A DNA stretch of 64,000 nt from Tupaia tana (lineage: Eukaryota > Chordata > Mammalia > Scandentia > Tupaiidae): contig JAKSZU010000012.1 of the NCBI GenBank assembly GCA_026018925.1, positions 44,059,218-44,123,217 of the forward strand. The letters run 5' to 3'. The translations under genes were made by a program, and so were the position numbers. The notes under the pieces are model-generated. The model was not told the DNA's origin, searched no databases, and was given only the letters and a program-made list of their open reading frames with translations. The stretch's first letter is position 1; each line of letters begins with the position of its first letter. Positions 47,567 through 58,800 of this stretch are shown here, piece after piece.

Positions 47567-48315
47567 CTTTTTTTTTTTTTTTTTTTTTGGGAGAGGTTTT
47601 TTTGCTATAGGGTGCATACGGGCGCCAGGAAGACAGAGGGAGACAGAGAGACTGAAAGTGAGAAATCACCCCTCAGGGGGGATGGCCACACCGCAATCTC
47701 TTCTCCATTCTCCTCTCGGGATTTAGGGCACGCACGCACGCACACGCGCCTGGCATGAGTTTAAACCACTGGGTCCGGGACTCGAACCGCGATTGACTAC
47801 ATAGGTGTCCTGCAATGTAGCCATTACACTATCTGCTAGTCCCTAACATTTTCTTTTTTAAAAAAATAATTATTTTATTTTATGTATTATTATCATTTTA
47901 ATTTGACTAGAGAGAGAGAGACAGAAAGAGAGAAGGAAGAGAAGTGAGAAAATAAGCCACCAGGTCCAGGACTCAAACAGCAGTCAGCCATGTGGAAATT
48001 CAGTACCTCAATGACCATGCCACCAACCAGCCCACATTTTCTTCTTTTTTTGGGGGGAGGGGGGAGAGATTTTCGCTATAGGGTGCGTGCGCTCGCCAGA
48101 CAGACAGAGAGAGACATAGAGACAGAAAGCGAGAAATCACCCCCCAGGGGGGATGGTCACGCCGCAATCCCTTCTCCTCTATTCTCCTCTCAGGATCTTG
48201 GGCATGCACACACACGCGCCCGGCGTGAGTTTTAAGCCACCAGGTCCGGGATGCGAACCGCGGTCGACTACGTGGGAGTCCAGCGACATAGCCATTACGC
48301 TAACTGCTGGTTCCC
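47567..48315 (-). mobile_element. Three minus-strand SINEs
   Basis: 47567-47845 A, 47855-48033 B, 48043-48315 near-consensus A with the TSD CATTTTCTTCTT. Confidence 0.88.
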
Positions 48316-48414
48316 CCCGCATTTTCTTCTTAAAGGAACCAAGAAAAAAAAGTCTAAACTGTTATATTAATTTATAACTATGGAGGAAAGTGCCACATTA
48401 AGAAAACCGCTTTA

Positions 48415-48830
48415 CGGGCACGTGTGCGTGCATGCCCAAGATCCCGAGAGGAGAATGGAGGAGAAGGGATTGTGGTGTGGCCATCCCCCCTGGGGGGTGA
48501 TTTCTCACTTTCTATCTCTCTGTCTCTCTCTGTCTTTCTGGCGAGTGCACGCACCCTATAGCAAAAACCTCTCAAAAAAAAAAAGGAAAACCGCTTTGGG
48601 GGTCAGTAAGTGGTTAAGGAACTGGACTCCCACTTGACCATGGTTTGAATCCTGGACTCTTGAATCATACTGGGCACATGTGCATGCATGCAAAAAAATC
48701 CCAAGAGGAAAATGGAGATGAAGGAATTATGGATGGCATGGTCATCCCACGTGATTTCTCCCTCTCCTTCTCACTGTTTCTGTCTTTGTCTGGAGAGCTC
48801 ACACACCTTATGGCAGAAACCTTAAAAAAC
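48415..48830 (+). mobile_element. 5'-truncated and full Family A SINEs
   Basis: 48415-48586 lacks the tRNA head yet has the TSD GAAAACCGCTTT. 48597-48830 is an older full copy. Confidence 0.88.
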
Positions 48831-48856
48831 AATAACAAACAAAAACAATACAGCTT

Positions 48857-49697
<841 letters not shown>

Positions 49698-49798
49698 AAA
49701 GTATCCATATAGAACGGATACATTTCCCTCTCTTCACCTGTCATCAAAGCCAGCAAGTCTGTGAGTTCTTCCTTTCCTCTCCATCTCTGTGACCACAC

Positions 49799-50671
49799 CC
49801 ACCCCAGCTCCATATTGAGAGAAGTGGCAGAAAAATGGAGGAAGGCTGTGCAGCACTTCAGGAGAACGAGAAACTTCAGAAAGAAATTGAACAGAAGGAC
49901 AGTGAAATTGCCCGCCTGAAAAAGAACAGAAAGTTGGCAGAAGAAGCAGAGTACGTGCAGTACATGACACAGGTCATAGACAGACAGACTGAACCTCTGA
50001 GTAACTGACTTGCTGGATAGGCAAGAATTTGATTCCGGGGACCAGCAGTTAGCATAATGGCTATGTTGCTGAACTCCCATGTAGTCAATCACGGTTCGCG
50101 TTCCGGACCTGGTGGCTTAAAACTGACACCAGGCGCATGTGCGTGCGTGCCCAAGATCCTGAGAGGAGAATGGAGGAGAAAAGATTGCGGTGTGGCCATC
50201 CCCCCTGGGGGGGGTGATTTCACACTTTCTGTCTCTCTGGCGAGCACACACACCCTGTAGCAAAAACCTCTAAAAAAAAAAAAAAAAAAAAAAAAAAGAA
50301 TTTGATTCTGAAGAAGAAACTGGTGAGGACTCTAAAATGGAAGACTCAGAAACTGGCTTACATGCTGAAGAAACTGCATCTTCCTCTACAGACGCCCAAC
50401 CATGTATGTGAAACTCATTAATATTTTATGTGGGATATAGACTGCCAAAGTTCACCTCCATTGTAGTTCTTTGTAGCAGAGTGAATAAACTACATAATGT
50501 ACGGTCTGGAATAAAATTTCTCAGTTTGAATCCTGGGACCCTATTGCATTAAAATACGAATACTTTGTATTTTTAATCTACAATGTTTTATGTAAATAGC
50601 ATTTTCTTAATTGACAGGCATGGCTTGTGTGTATTATAAATAAACTTGAAATTTCAGTCCAAAAAAAAAAA
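49799..50671 (+). pseudogene. GMNN: GMNN (geminin) processed pseudogene, split by a SINE
   Basis: 5'-truncated retrocopy of geminin mRNA. It covers the coiled-coil region ([21 protein letters not shown]) with a frameshift before it, and the C-terminal [10 protein letters not shown] region, then a 3'UTR to AATAAA near 50640 and an A tail at 50662-50671. A Family A SINE at 50037-50297 splits it, flanked by the TSD AAGAATTTGATTC. Confidence 0.9.
50037..50297 (+). mobile_element. Family A SINE within GMNN retrocopy
   Basis: Full copy with the TSD AAGAATTTGATTC. Confidence 0.93.
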
Positions 50672-50988
50672 TTTCTGTATGTGAGAGGTCCAGAAAGGGT
50701 CTCTATAGGTTAAAATCAAGGTGTGTTGACAGGGCTGCATTCTGTTCTAGAGGCTCCAAAGAGGAAGCTGTGCTCTTGCCTTTTCTGGCTTCCAGAGGCT
50801 GCCATCTTCCTCGGCTGATGGCTCCTTCTCACCTTCAACGCCAGCAACAGGTCCTCGAATCTCTCCACTGTGATATTGACTCTCCTGACCCCCTCTATCC
50901 CTGAGAAGGATCCTTGTAATTACACAGAACCCATCCAGGTAACCCAGGATGATCTTGCCATCATAAATCCTTGATTTAAACACATCTA

Positions 50989-51885
50989 CAGGCTAACTAA
51001 TGTTATGGTGATTAAGGCAGCTGGATCCCACATGGACGATTGTGTAGTTCAAGGCCCAGACCTGGAGGCCTGAAAACACTTCAGAAAACATGTACGTGTG
51101 TGCCCAAAGTCCCAAGAAAAGAATGAAGGAAAAAGGATTGGGGTGGGTGGTCATCCCCCATTGTGGGTGCTTTCACATCCCATGCCCTTCTCTCTCCCTC
51201 TCTCGCGCTCTCTCACTCACATGCACAATCTCTCTGGCAAGCACATGTGCCCCTACAAAACAAGACAAAAACCTGCAAGGTACCTTTTGTCATGTAAAAT
51301 AACATTCAGAGGTTCTGAGACTAAAACATAGGCATCTTTTGGGGTAGAGCATTATTCTGCCTATCACACTCCCTAATTTGGCGTCTCTCTGGACACTCTG
51401 GGCTTACTTATGGGGACCTGCATAACTTTTTTTGTGAGGCCAGCAGGTGGTGTGAGGTTAAGACAGCAGGATCTCACATGTGGTTCGAGGTTCGAGTCGT
51501 CGTCTTTTTTTTTTTTTTTAAACTATTTACTTTATTCATTCATTTATTTTTTATTTGACCAAAGAGACACACAAAGAGAGAGAGAGAGAAAAAAGTAAGC
51601 CACCAGGCAGCCCAGGACTTGAACCGTGGTCGACCATGTGGGAGTGTCGAGTGCCTTAGCCACTCCACCACCCACTGGTCTCGAGGTTCAAGTTTTACAC
51701 CCAGCACTTGAAGGACACACTGGGCACAAGTGCATGGATGCCTAAAAACCCGAGAGAATGGAGAAGGAATTCATCGCAGTGTGGCTATATCCCAGGGCAG
51801 AGGTGTGTGTGGGTGTGTGCTTTCTCATTTTCCCTCCTCCTCTCAGCATTTCTGTCTCTGGAGAGCGCCCTATCGAAAAAAATTG
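50989..51885. mobile_element. Family A SINEs, one split by a Family B copy
   Basis: 50989-51275 old A (+). 51437-51885 A (+), interrupted by a minus B copy at 51504-51679 with the TSD TCGAGGTTCRAGT. 50672-50988 before them is unassigned. Confidence 0.82.
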
Positions 51886-51891
51886 CTTCGG

Positions 51892-53060
51892 GGTCAGCAG
51901 GCGGTGTGGTGGTTAAGAGTGCTGGATTCCCACATGGTCAACTGTGGTTGAGTCCAGGATCTGGCAGCTTGCTTTCTCTCACTTTCTCTCTCTCTCTCTT
52001 ACCCTGCCTAATCAAATTAAATAAATAAGGTAGGGAACTATGGCTAAACATCATCCGGACTTGATCTTTTGCCGCAAGCAAGCTGGTGTAGCCATTGGAA
52101 GACTGTGTGAAAAATGTGACGGCAAGTGTGTGATTTGCGACTCCTATGTGCGTCCCTGTACCCTGGTTCGCATATGTGATGAATGCAACTATGGCTCTTA
52201 CCAGGGGCGCTGTGTCATCTGTGGAGGGCCAGGAGTCTCTGATGCCTATTATTGTAAGGAGCGCACCATCCAGGAGAAGGATAGAGATGGATGCCCAAAG
52301 ACTGCCAATTTGGGGAGCTCTAAGACAGATCTCTTCTATGAACGCAAAAAATATGGCTTCAAGAAGTGATTGATGGGTGGCCCCTCCTTCCCCCGTCACA
52401 CGTCACACTGCTGCAGCTGCCAGAAAAGACACCTCCTACTACCAGCAGAAGGGAACAGAGCCCAGAGCATCACCAGAATTGCTTGCCAAGTGCTGGCACC
52501 TTGCCACCTTTCTTTTGCCCTCGCCCAGACATGGTAGAAATGGATAAGGATGCTGCATTGAGCACTTGGGCAGACTGGATCAGAAGTTGATTAGTTCATG
52601 GTTTTTCTTGAGTTCGAAAAGCAAGATTCTGTTTTCCATACCAGTATACTCTCTCCACCAAGAGCTTCTCAGCAAGAATACCATCATCACAGTCCTCTTG
52701 TTTGAGGAACTGATGATGAAGCTATCCATCGTGAACTGCGTTCTCACAGCAGTTCTGATAGCGCTTGTCCTTGAAAAATCTCCAGCGTGTAGTGGGGAGC
52801 TCTTGGAACAACAAACGTGGGCATTTCCTCTTGTAATGTTTAGCCGGTGGTGCTGGTTTCATGCTATTTTTCTTCTGAAAGATTGGAAACCCTTTCTGTG
52901 CTAGTGTTTTAATAAAGTCGGCGTTTATTTTCTGGTAGTCAATCAACTTTCCCATTTAACTCTTATCTTTGGGACTATATTTCAGTAACCCAAGAATTAG
53001 TGATTGGACGGCCGAAGTTAAATAAAATAATTCTTAAAAAATAAATAAATAAATAAAGTG
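51892..53060 (+). mobile_element. Family B SINE interrupted by the PHF5A retrocopy
   Basis: Head and body 51892-52030. The characteristic tail (GTTAAATAAAATAATTCTT) resumes at about 53018. Confidence 0.82.
52032..52960 (+). pseudogene. PHF5A: PHF5A retrocopy with nearly intact reading frame
   Basis: Intronless copy of PHF5A (SF3b14b), the 110-residue zinc protein of the SF3b complex. The frame at 52040-52369 encodes 109 residues from [16 protein letters not shown] to KKYGFKK. The final Arg codon is TGA. Cys75 of the CKEC motif, a zinc ligand in the family, is Arg, and an IV pair is TA. No frameshift or internal stop is present. The 3'UTR runs to AATAAA near 52911. It interrupts a Family B SINE tail, so it is younger than that SINE. 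No clear poly(A) tract is seen. It is probably a non-functional retrocopy, but translation cannot be excluded. Confidence 0.85.
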
Positions 53061-53126
53061 AAATAAAATAACTTTTTAAAAAATAGAAAACAAAATTGCT
53101 TCCTTTAAATTTTACCCTTATTCGCT

Positions 53127-53127
<1 letters not shown>

Positions 53128-53168
<41 letters not shown>
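53128..53168 (+). repeat. 41-bp poly(C) run
   Basis: Uninterrupted run of 41 C, then GCCCC. The opposite strand is poly(G) and could form a G-quadruplex. Length in the assembly may be unreliable. Confidence 0.95.
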
Positions 53169-53169
<1 letters not shown>

Positions 53170-53377
53170 CCCCACAACAACCTGTCTGTCTTTAAGGAGA
53201 GGCTTCCAGGCTTGGAGTTAAGTGTGTGGCTGCTTAGCCACGTTTCTGACTGGCCTGAAAAGAAAAGAGCACTGTTTAAAGAGCACGTGGATGGGAGGGC
53301 CTGGGCGAGCCAAGCAAGCCCTTGCCTCCTCTCTCTCCCACCGCTGGATCCAGAGTGGCAGTAAAAGGATGTCTTCG

Positions 53378-53610
53378 GCCAGCAGACGGCGTGGGGGTTA
53401 AGGCGGCTGGATCTCACCTGGCTGACTTCAAGCCTCAAATCCCTGATCGGACGCTTGAAAAACACATTGGACGGGTGTGTGCCCAAAATCCTCAGAGGAG
53501 AATGGAGGTGGAGAAGGAATTGTAGGGTAGCTATCTCCACTGGGGGTGATTTCTCGCTTTCCGTCTCCCTGTCTCAAAGTGGCCAGTGCACAAGCCTCGT
53601 AGCAGCGGAG
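53378..53610 (+). mobile_element. Diverged Family A SINE
   Basis: Head GGCCAGCAGACGGCGTGG, body with GTGTGCCCAAAATCC, end CCTCGTAGCAGCGGAG. About 200 bp upstream of the U2 DSE. Confidence 0.75.
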
Positions 53611-53814
53611 ATCCCAACCCAGTTCTCTCCCAATACAGTCCGGAAGAGGGGCGCCGCTGGTCACCAGGCTGGCCAGGCCGCCTTCCCAGATAGTACCTCG
53701 GATTCAGGCTGCGAGACTGACGCACACCTAGGAGAAAAAGAGGCCACGCGGACTTTGAAATGACGGTTGTTTATAGACCAATCCTAAAACGTTATACAAG
53801 CGAAGGGCGGGTTT

Positions 53815-53822
53815 ATGCAAAA
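53815..53822 (+). promoter_or_regulatory. U2 gene distal sequence element (octamer-like)
   Basis: ATGCAAAA, one base from the OCT1 octamer, about 220 bp upstream of the U2 start. This is the usual DSE distance for snRNA genes. Confidence 0.6.
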
Positions 53823-53976
53823 TACACTGAGCAGAGAGGCGCCGGGAGAAGCAGAAAAGGACGATTTTTAAGACTTATTTCCCCAAGTATAACTTCTATT
53901 ATAATGGAAATAATAAAAACATTGAGGTTAATAACTACTAAATGTTAAAAACAATTTTATTTTTGCACCAGGAAAA

Positions 53977-53996
53977 TCACCACAACTATAAAAGTA
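53977..53996 (+). promoter_or_regulatory. U2 gene proximal sequence element (PSE)
   Basis: TCACCACAACTATAAAAGTA at -60 to -41 relative to the U2 start fits the TCACC-plus-A-rich PSE bound by SNAPc. There is no TATA box at -30, as expected for an RNA polymerase II snRNA gene. Confidence 0.75.
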
Positions 53997-54036
53997 GTAG
54001 CAGGAGTAAGGATGGCTGAGGCGCGGAGAGATAGGT

Positions 54037-54224
54037 ATCGCTTCTCGGCCTTTTGGCTAAGATCAAGTGTAGTATCTGTTCTTATCAGTTTAATATCTGA
54101 TACGTCCTCTATCCGAGGACAATATATTAAATGGATTTTTGGAAGTAGGAGATGGAATAGGAGCTTGCTCCGTCCACTCCACGCATCGACCTGGTATTGC
54201 AGTACTTCCAGGAACGGTGCACCC
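54037..54224 (+). ncRNA. RNU2-2: U2 spliceosomal snRNA gene (RNU2-2 position)
   Basis: 188 nt starting ATCGCTTCTCGGCC and ending GGTGCACCC. The branch-point recognition sequence GTAGTA is at 54069-54074 and the Sm site ATTTTTGG at 54135-54142; stem-loops III/IV are intact. It differs from the common U2 sequence after the Sm site (GGAAGTAGGAG) and near the 3' end (AGTACTTCC), differences I recall as shared with human RNU2-2, which also lies just upstream of WDR74. Promoter and 3' box elements are present, so this looks like a functional gene and not one of the many U2 pseudogenes. It acts in U2 snRNP. Confidence 0.93.
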
Positions 54225-54246
54225 CCTCCCGGGGGAAAAACTGATG

Positions 54247-54260
54247 GTTCTAAAATTAGA
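54247..54260 (+). terminator. U2 gene 3' box
   Basis: GTTCTAAAATTAGA fits the snRNA 3' box pattern GTTT-N(0-3)-AAARNNAGA with one change, 23 bp after the mature U2 end. It directs snRNA 3' end formation by Integrator. Confidence 0.8.
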
Positions 54261-54379
54261 CTTCTCATGTAAGCTAGGCTTAGAATCCTGTCAATTACTT
54301 TTTCTTTTATGACTGCTGTACAGAGCAGTTCAACTTGATGGCGGATTGTTATACCAGAAAGTCTGATTGGGCTGATAAG

Positions 54380-54665
54380 CTCGTTAGGACTGTCCGGCGG
54401 CTAACGTATAGAGAGCAAAGTTACATGTAATACAGCGGGAAAGTTAGCTAAAGGGTGCACTTGTCTTGGCTAAAATAATGTAAGTTATGGTAAGATACGG
54501 CTCGATTTGGGGACTTGGCTTAAACTCACGCTGTGTGCGTTCCTGTTTAATATCTGGGAGAAAGGTTTGTAGCAGTAGCCATTAGTCCTGGGGGGTGATT
54601 TCTTTTTGTTACTTTGTCTCTTTCTGGCAAACGCACGCACTATTAACTTTTCATTAGCAAAAACT
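54380..54665 (+). mobile_element. Highly decayed Family A SINE after the U2 gene
   Basis: Still readable are GGCTTAAACTCACGCTGTG, CTGGGGGGTGATTTCT and TTAGCAAAAACTC, with scattered insertions. Confidence 0.6.
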
Positions 54666-55648
54666 CACTCTGGGAGAAGATTACGTTTTAGAACTGCAAC
54701 TTCTCCGGGAGGGAGGGTACAGTTTAACTTCAAAGTTTTTTGGTAAATTTAAAGCTTTTTGTGAACGTAAGAACGAGTTTGGAAAAGCTAACGTACAGAG
54801 TGCACTACTCTGCAGGTGCAGCAGCCACAGGAGAGATGGGCGAACAGTTTCATTCCTTCCTTAAAATAAGGGGAGGACTTGTTTACCCCGTGTTGAGAAG
54901 TGTCTGGAAACCTGAATTAGAATAAATTAAAAGGACGCCCGTGGCTACTTTCCTACGTAGAAGCTCACGTTTTCTCTTTTCCCATCTTTGTCTTTTTCTC
55001 CCCTTCTTGCCGTTGGGCATGCAGGTATAGGCGTGCCTGGAGTGTTATTCAAGTATCTGAACACAGTCCGTGTAGTCAGCCATCCAGAGGCCTTAACCGC
55101 CAGGCCATCTGCCAGCACCTGTTTTGTGTTTTATGTCTCTTACACCCGGGAATGAAGCTACAGGCTTTTTTTTTTTTCTTCCCAGAGGGGGTTAGTCTCA
55201 CCTCAGCCTCCCGAATTTGCTGGGCTTGGTGGACCAGAAAGTGAACATCCGGACTGGTGGGAAGTGTGTTCGTGTTGGGTAAATTAATTTTACGAGCTAT
55301 AAGTGATGTGCAGTAATTCAATGTATATGAAAATAAAATATCTTTAAAGAGCTGAACTTGGGCTCTCACGTGGGCCTGAGAGCACAGCATCTTAGCAGCG
55401 AGAGCTGGCGGCGGCTCGGCCCTCAGTAATTGGAAGTTTCCGAAGAGGTATCTTTATGGAACAGAACACGTCACGCGGTGGAGCAGGGAGGAGGACTCGG
55501 ATTCGGTCTGACACCGCGGTTACTCCAAATGCAAAACGACCCGGGTACTTCACAACCATGAAGAAGTATCTCTTGGTTTCTTTTACATAAATACACAAGC
55601 CGGGACAGGCAGGAATCTTTACTCTGGCTCTTTCAGACTCCCAAAAGC

Positions 55649-55746
55649 AGGCCTGCCATGGCCTAGTGGTTAAGGAAACGAATTAAGGAGAAGGGATTGC
55701 AGCCTGGCCATCCCTCTGGGGGTGATTTCTCATTTAAAAAAAAATA
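55649..55746 (+). mobile_element. Internally deleted SINE before WDR74
   Basis: A head fragment is joined to GAGAAGGGATTGCAGCCTGG and TGGGGGTGATTTCTC. A minus fragment lies at 55072-55117. 54670-55070 and 55120-55645 show no gene that I recognise. Confidence 0.65.
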
Positions 55747-55852
55747 ATAATAATACAACTCCCGAAGCCGTGAGACTCCGGATCAGACCCGGCGCCTGCG
55801 GGTGACGCAGACACCGCGCCGGAAGTGCGGCCTGTCGGCTCCTGGGGCAGCC
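55745..55852 (+). promoter_or_regulatory. WDR74: WDR74 promoter and 5'UTR
   Basis: GC-rich, TATA-less DNA directly before the ATG. An ETS site CCGGAAGTG is at 55819-55827 and a TACAACTCCC motif (ZNF143-like) near 55755. The U2 gene lies 1.6 kb upstream on the same strand. The exact start site is not visible. Confidence 0.55.
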
Positions 55853-58800
55853 ATGGCGGCGGCTGCAGCTCGCTGGAACCATGTGTGGGTCGGCACCGAG
55901 ACTGGGATCCTGAAAGGTGAGTGGCGGAGCCGGCCATCCGGGAGAGGGGGCGTCGCCTGCTCGCGACCCAGGCGCGACTGACGCTGTCACCCTGCAGGGG
56001 TGAACCTTCAGCGCAAACAGGCGGCAAACTTCACGTCGGCGGGACAGCCGCGGCGCGAGGAGGCCGTGAGCGCGCTGTGCTGGGGCGCGGGCGGCGAGGT
56101 CCAGGTGAGTGGTCGCGGGCCCAGCCGGAGCTGGGGACTAGGGGCCTCGTTTCTTTGGTCATCGCGCCGTTCTCTGTTCGCAGATCCTGGTGGGCTGCGT
56201 GGATAGGACGGTGAAACATTTCAGCACCGAGGAGGGGGCATTCCAGGGTCAGAAGCATTGCCCGGGCGGGGAGGGCACGTTCCGCGGCCTCGCCCAGGTT
56301 GACGGGTAAGCCTGATCCCCTCGCTATACGCTCAGGGTGTAGGGAGACGTTGGGGCTCCCCGAGACAGGGACCCGGTTCCTGCCTTCGTTTTTCAGACCT
56401 GTAACATTAAACAGTTTCAGGGCCTAGGGTTAAGTTCTTGCCTTCATCAAGTTCGCATCCTTTAGGATTTTTCTTCTGGATCTATCATAACCTCTGGGTA
56501 ACTCTGGGCAAGCCATATTAATAGTTTTGAGCCTGCTTTTCTTTTCTTTTCTTTTAAATAAGGACTAACTAACTCAACAAGGTAATGAAGATCCCAGAGG
56601 AAAGGATAGGAAGCTAGTGGTTGGTTAGGTTACTGCTATACTTTCTTCTGGAGATGAAGTTTGTGGACAGACTGGGTAGGTTTGGTGATGTTGAGCCCGA
56701 CAGGTGAGATCTGGAAAGGTTCTTTGGGGAGGATAATGTGTTTGTACTGGGTCTTGAAGGATGGGTAGAATTTTGACAGGTGGAGAAAGGGATGAGACCA
56801 TTCTAGAAAGAGGTTACTGCCTGGGCAGAGGCCAAGGATTGGTGGCATATTTATGTACTGCAAGGTACATAAATATGAAAAATAGCATTTGGAGTTGAAT
56901 TGGGGAAGCATTTAAATGTAGGATTGTGAGACCAGCAGATGGAGTAATGGTTACGTTGCTGGACTCACATGTAGTCGACTGTGGTTCGAGTCCTGGACCC
57001 CCTGACTTTAAAACTCATGCTGGGCATGTATGGATGTGTGCCCAAGATGCCAAGAGGAGATTGGAGAGGGCATGGCATCATGGCTATAATGGCTATATCC
57101 CTGGAGGGTGACTTCTCACTGTCTCTCTGTCTCTCTCCATATCTCCAGCAAACACACATACCCTGTATCAAAAATCTCTTTCTCTCAAAAATAAATAAAT
57201 GTAGGGTTGTATTAGGTTGTTTTTTCTTCTTTAAGAATTATTTTGGACCAGCAGATGGTGTAGTGGTTAAGGCGCTGGACACTCCCACATGGCCGACCAT
57301 GGTTTGAGTCCCGGACCTGGTAGCTTGCTTTCTCACTATCCTTCTCTCTGTGTCTTTCTCTGGTGAAATGAAAATGATTGAATGAATAAATAAAATTAAA
57401 TAAATCTTTAAAAAGGGGGGGATTATATTTTTGGGGGCCGGCAGGTGATGTGGTGGTTAAGGGCACTGGACTCCTACATGACCAACCACAAATTTGAGTC
57501 CTGGACCTGGCAGCTTGCTTTCTCCTTTCTCTCTCTCCATCTCTGGTCAAATTAAAATATATAAATAAATATGGGACCAGCAGGTGGCATGGTAGTTAAG
57601 GGCACAGGACTCCCACATGACTGATTGTGGTTTGAGTCCTGGTCTTGGCAGCTTGTTTTCTCACTTTCTCGTTTTCTCTGACTTTCTCTGGTCAAATAAA
57701 ATAAATCAATAAAGTTAAATAAAAATCATTCTTTTATAAAATATGTATGTATGTGTGTGTGTATATATATATGTATACACACACACATATATATATACAC
57801 ACACACAAAGTTAAATTTAAAAAAATAAGTTATTTCTTTAATTCCATTTGTTCTTTTTTTTTTTAAATTATTTTATTTAATTTGACCAGAGAGGGACAGA
57901 GTGAGAGAGACAGACAGAGACAGAGAAAGAAAGTGAGAAAGCAAGCCACTGGGTTCAGGACTCGAACAATGGTCAGCCATGTGGGAGTCCAGCGCCCTTA
58001 ACTACCACGCCACCTGCCAACTCCCATTTGTTATTAATTCTTAATTTGACCACAGAGAGAAGAGAGAGAAGGGAAAAGTGAGAAAGTTAGCTTTCAGGTC
58101 TGAGACTTGAACCTCAGTTGGCCACGTGGGAGTCCAGAAAGTTAACCACCACACCACCTGCTGGCCTTAGGTTGGAATTTAGTACAAAGAATTTTAAGTG
58201 CTAGGTTGAAAGATTTGCACTTTTCTAGGTAGTATCTTTTTTCCCTAGTGCTTACCAGAGAAAGAGGAAAAAGCAGCCCCTGATCCCTTCTCCATCTCTT
58301 TCTCCCTTAGGACCTTCGGCATGTTTGCATGGAATGTTTTGCAAGCTGTGGGGTGTGGGACTTGAACTGTGTGGTTGATCGTGTGGGATCTGGCTGCCTT
58401 AACCACCAGGCCAAGGAGCCCAACCAGTTACTAGTTTTTGCACAGGAAGTGCTGTGGCCAGAGCTTTAAGCCTGCTGGTGTGAGAATGGGTTGGAGTGGG
58501 AGCAACTGGGAGACTTGGCCACAGTCAGGCTAGCCATAAAGAGTCTGAACCCAGGTGGAGAGGGCCAGCGGCTGTGAGAAACACAGGCCTAGGCTGTACA
58601 GCCCGAGGGAAGACTAGCGTGGGCTTCTTGGGAGGAGTGTTTGAGAGAGACTGACACTGAGCGCCTGAAACCCGTAACGAGGAACTCCAGAAGTTAGTGT
58701 TCAACTTTGGCCAGATCCCAAATTCAGACCAGTCCCATTGCAGTCTTACAGGGCTGCTGATTCGGACCCTTGGTGATAGAAAATCCAGAAAGACGAGCAG

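Noticed and set aside
53118..53540. 140-codon minus-strand frame with a poly-Gly run
   Set aside because: The glycine run is the translated C homopolymer, and the rest is SINE sequence.
54012..54272. 86-codon frame over the U2 gene
   Set aside because: It is the U2 snRNA read as protein.
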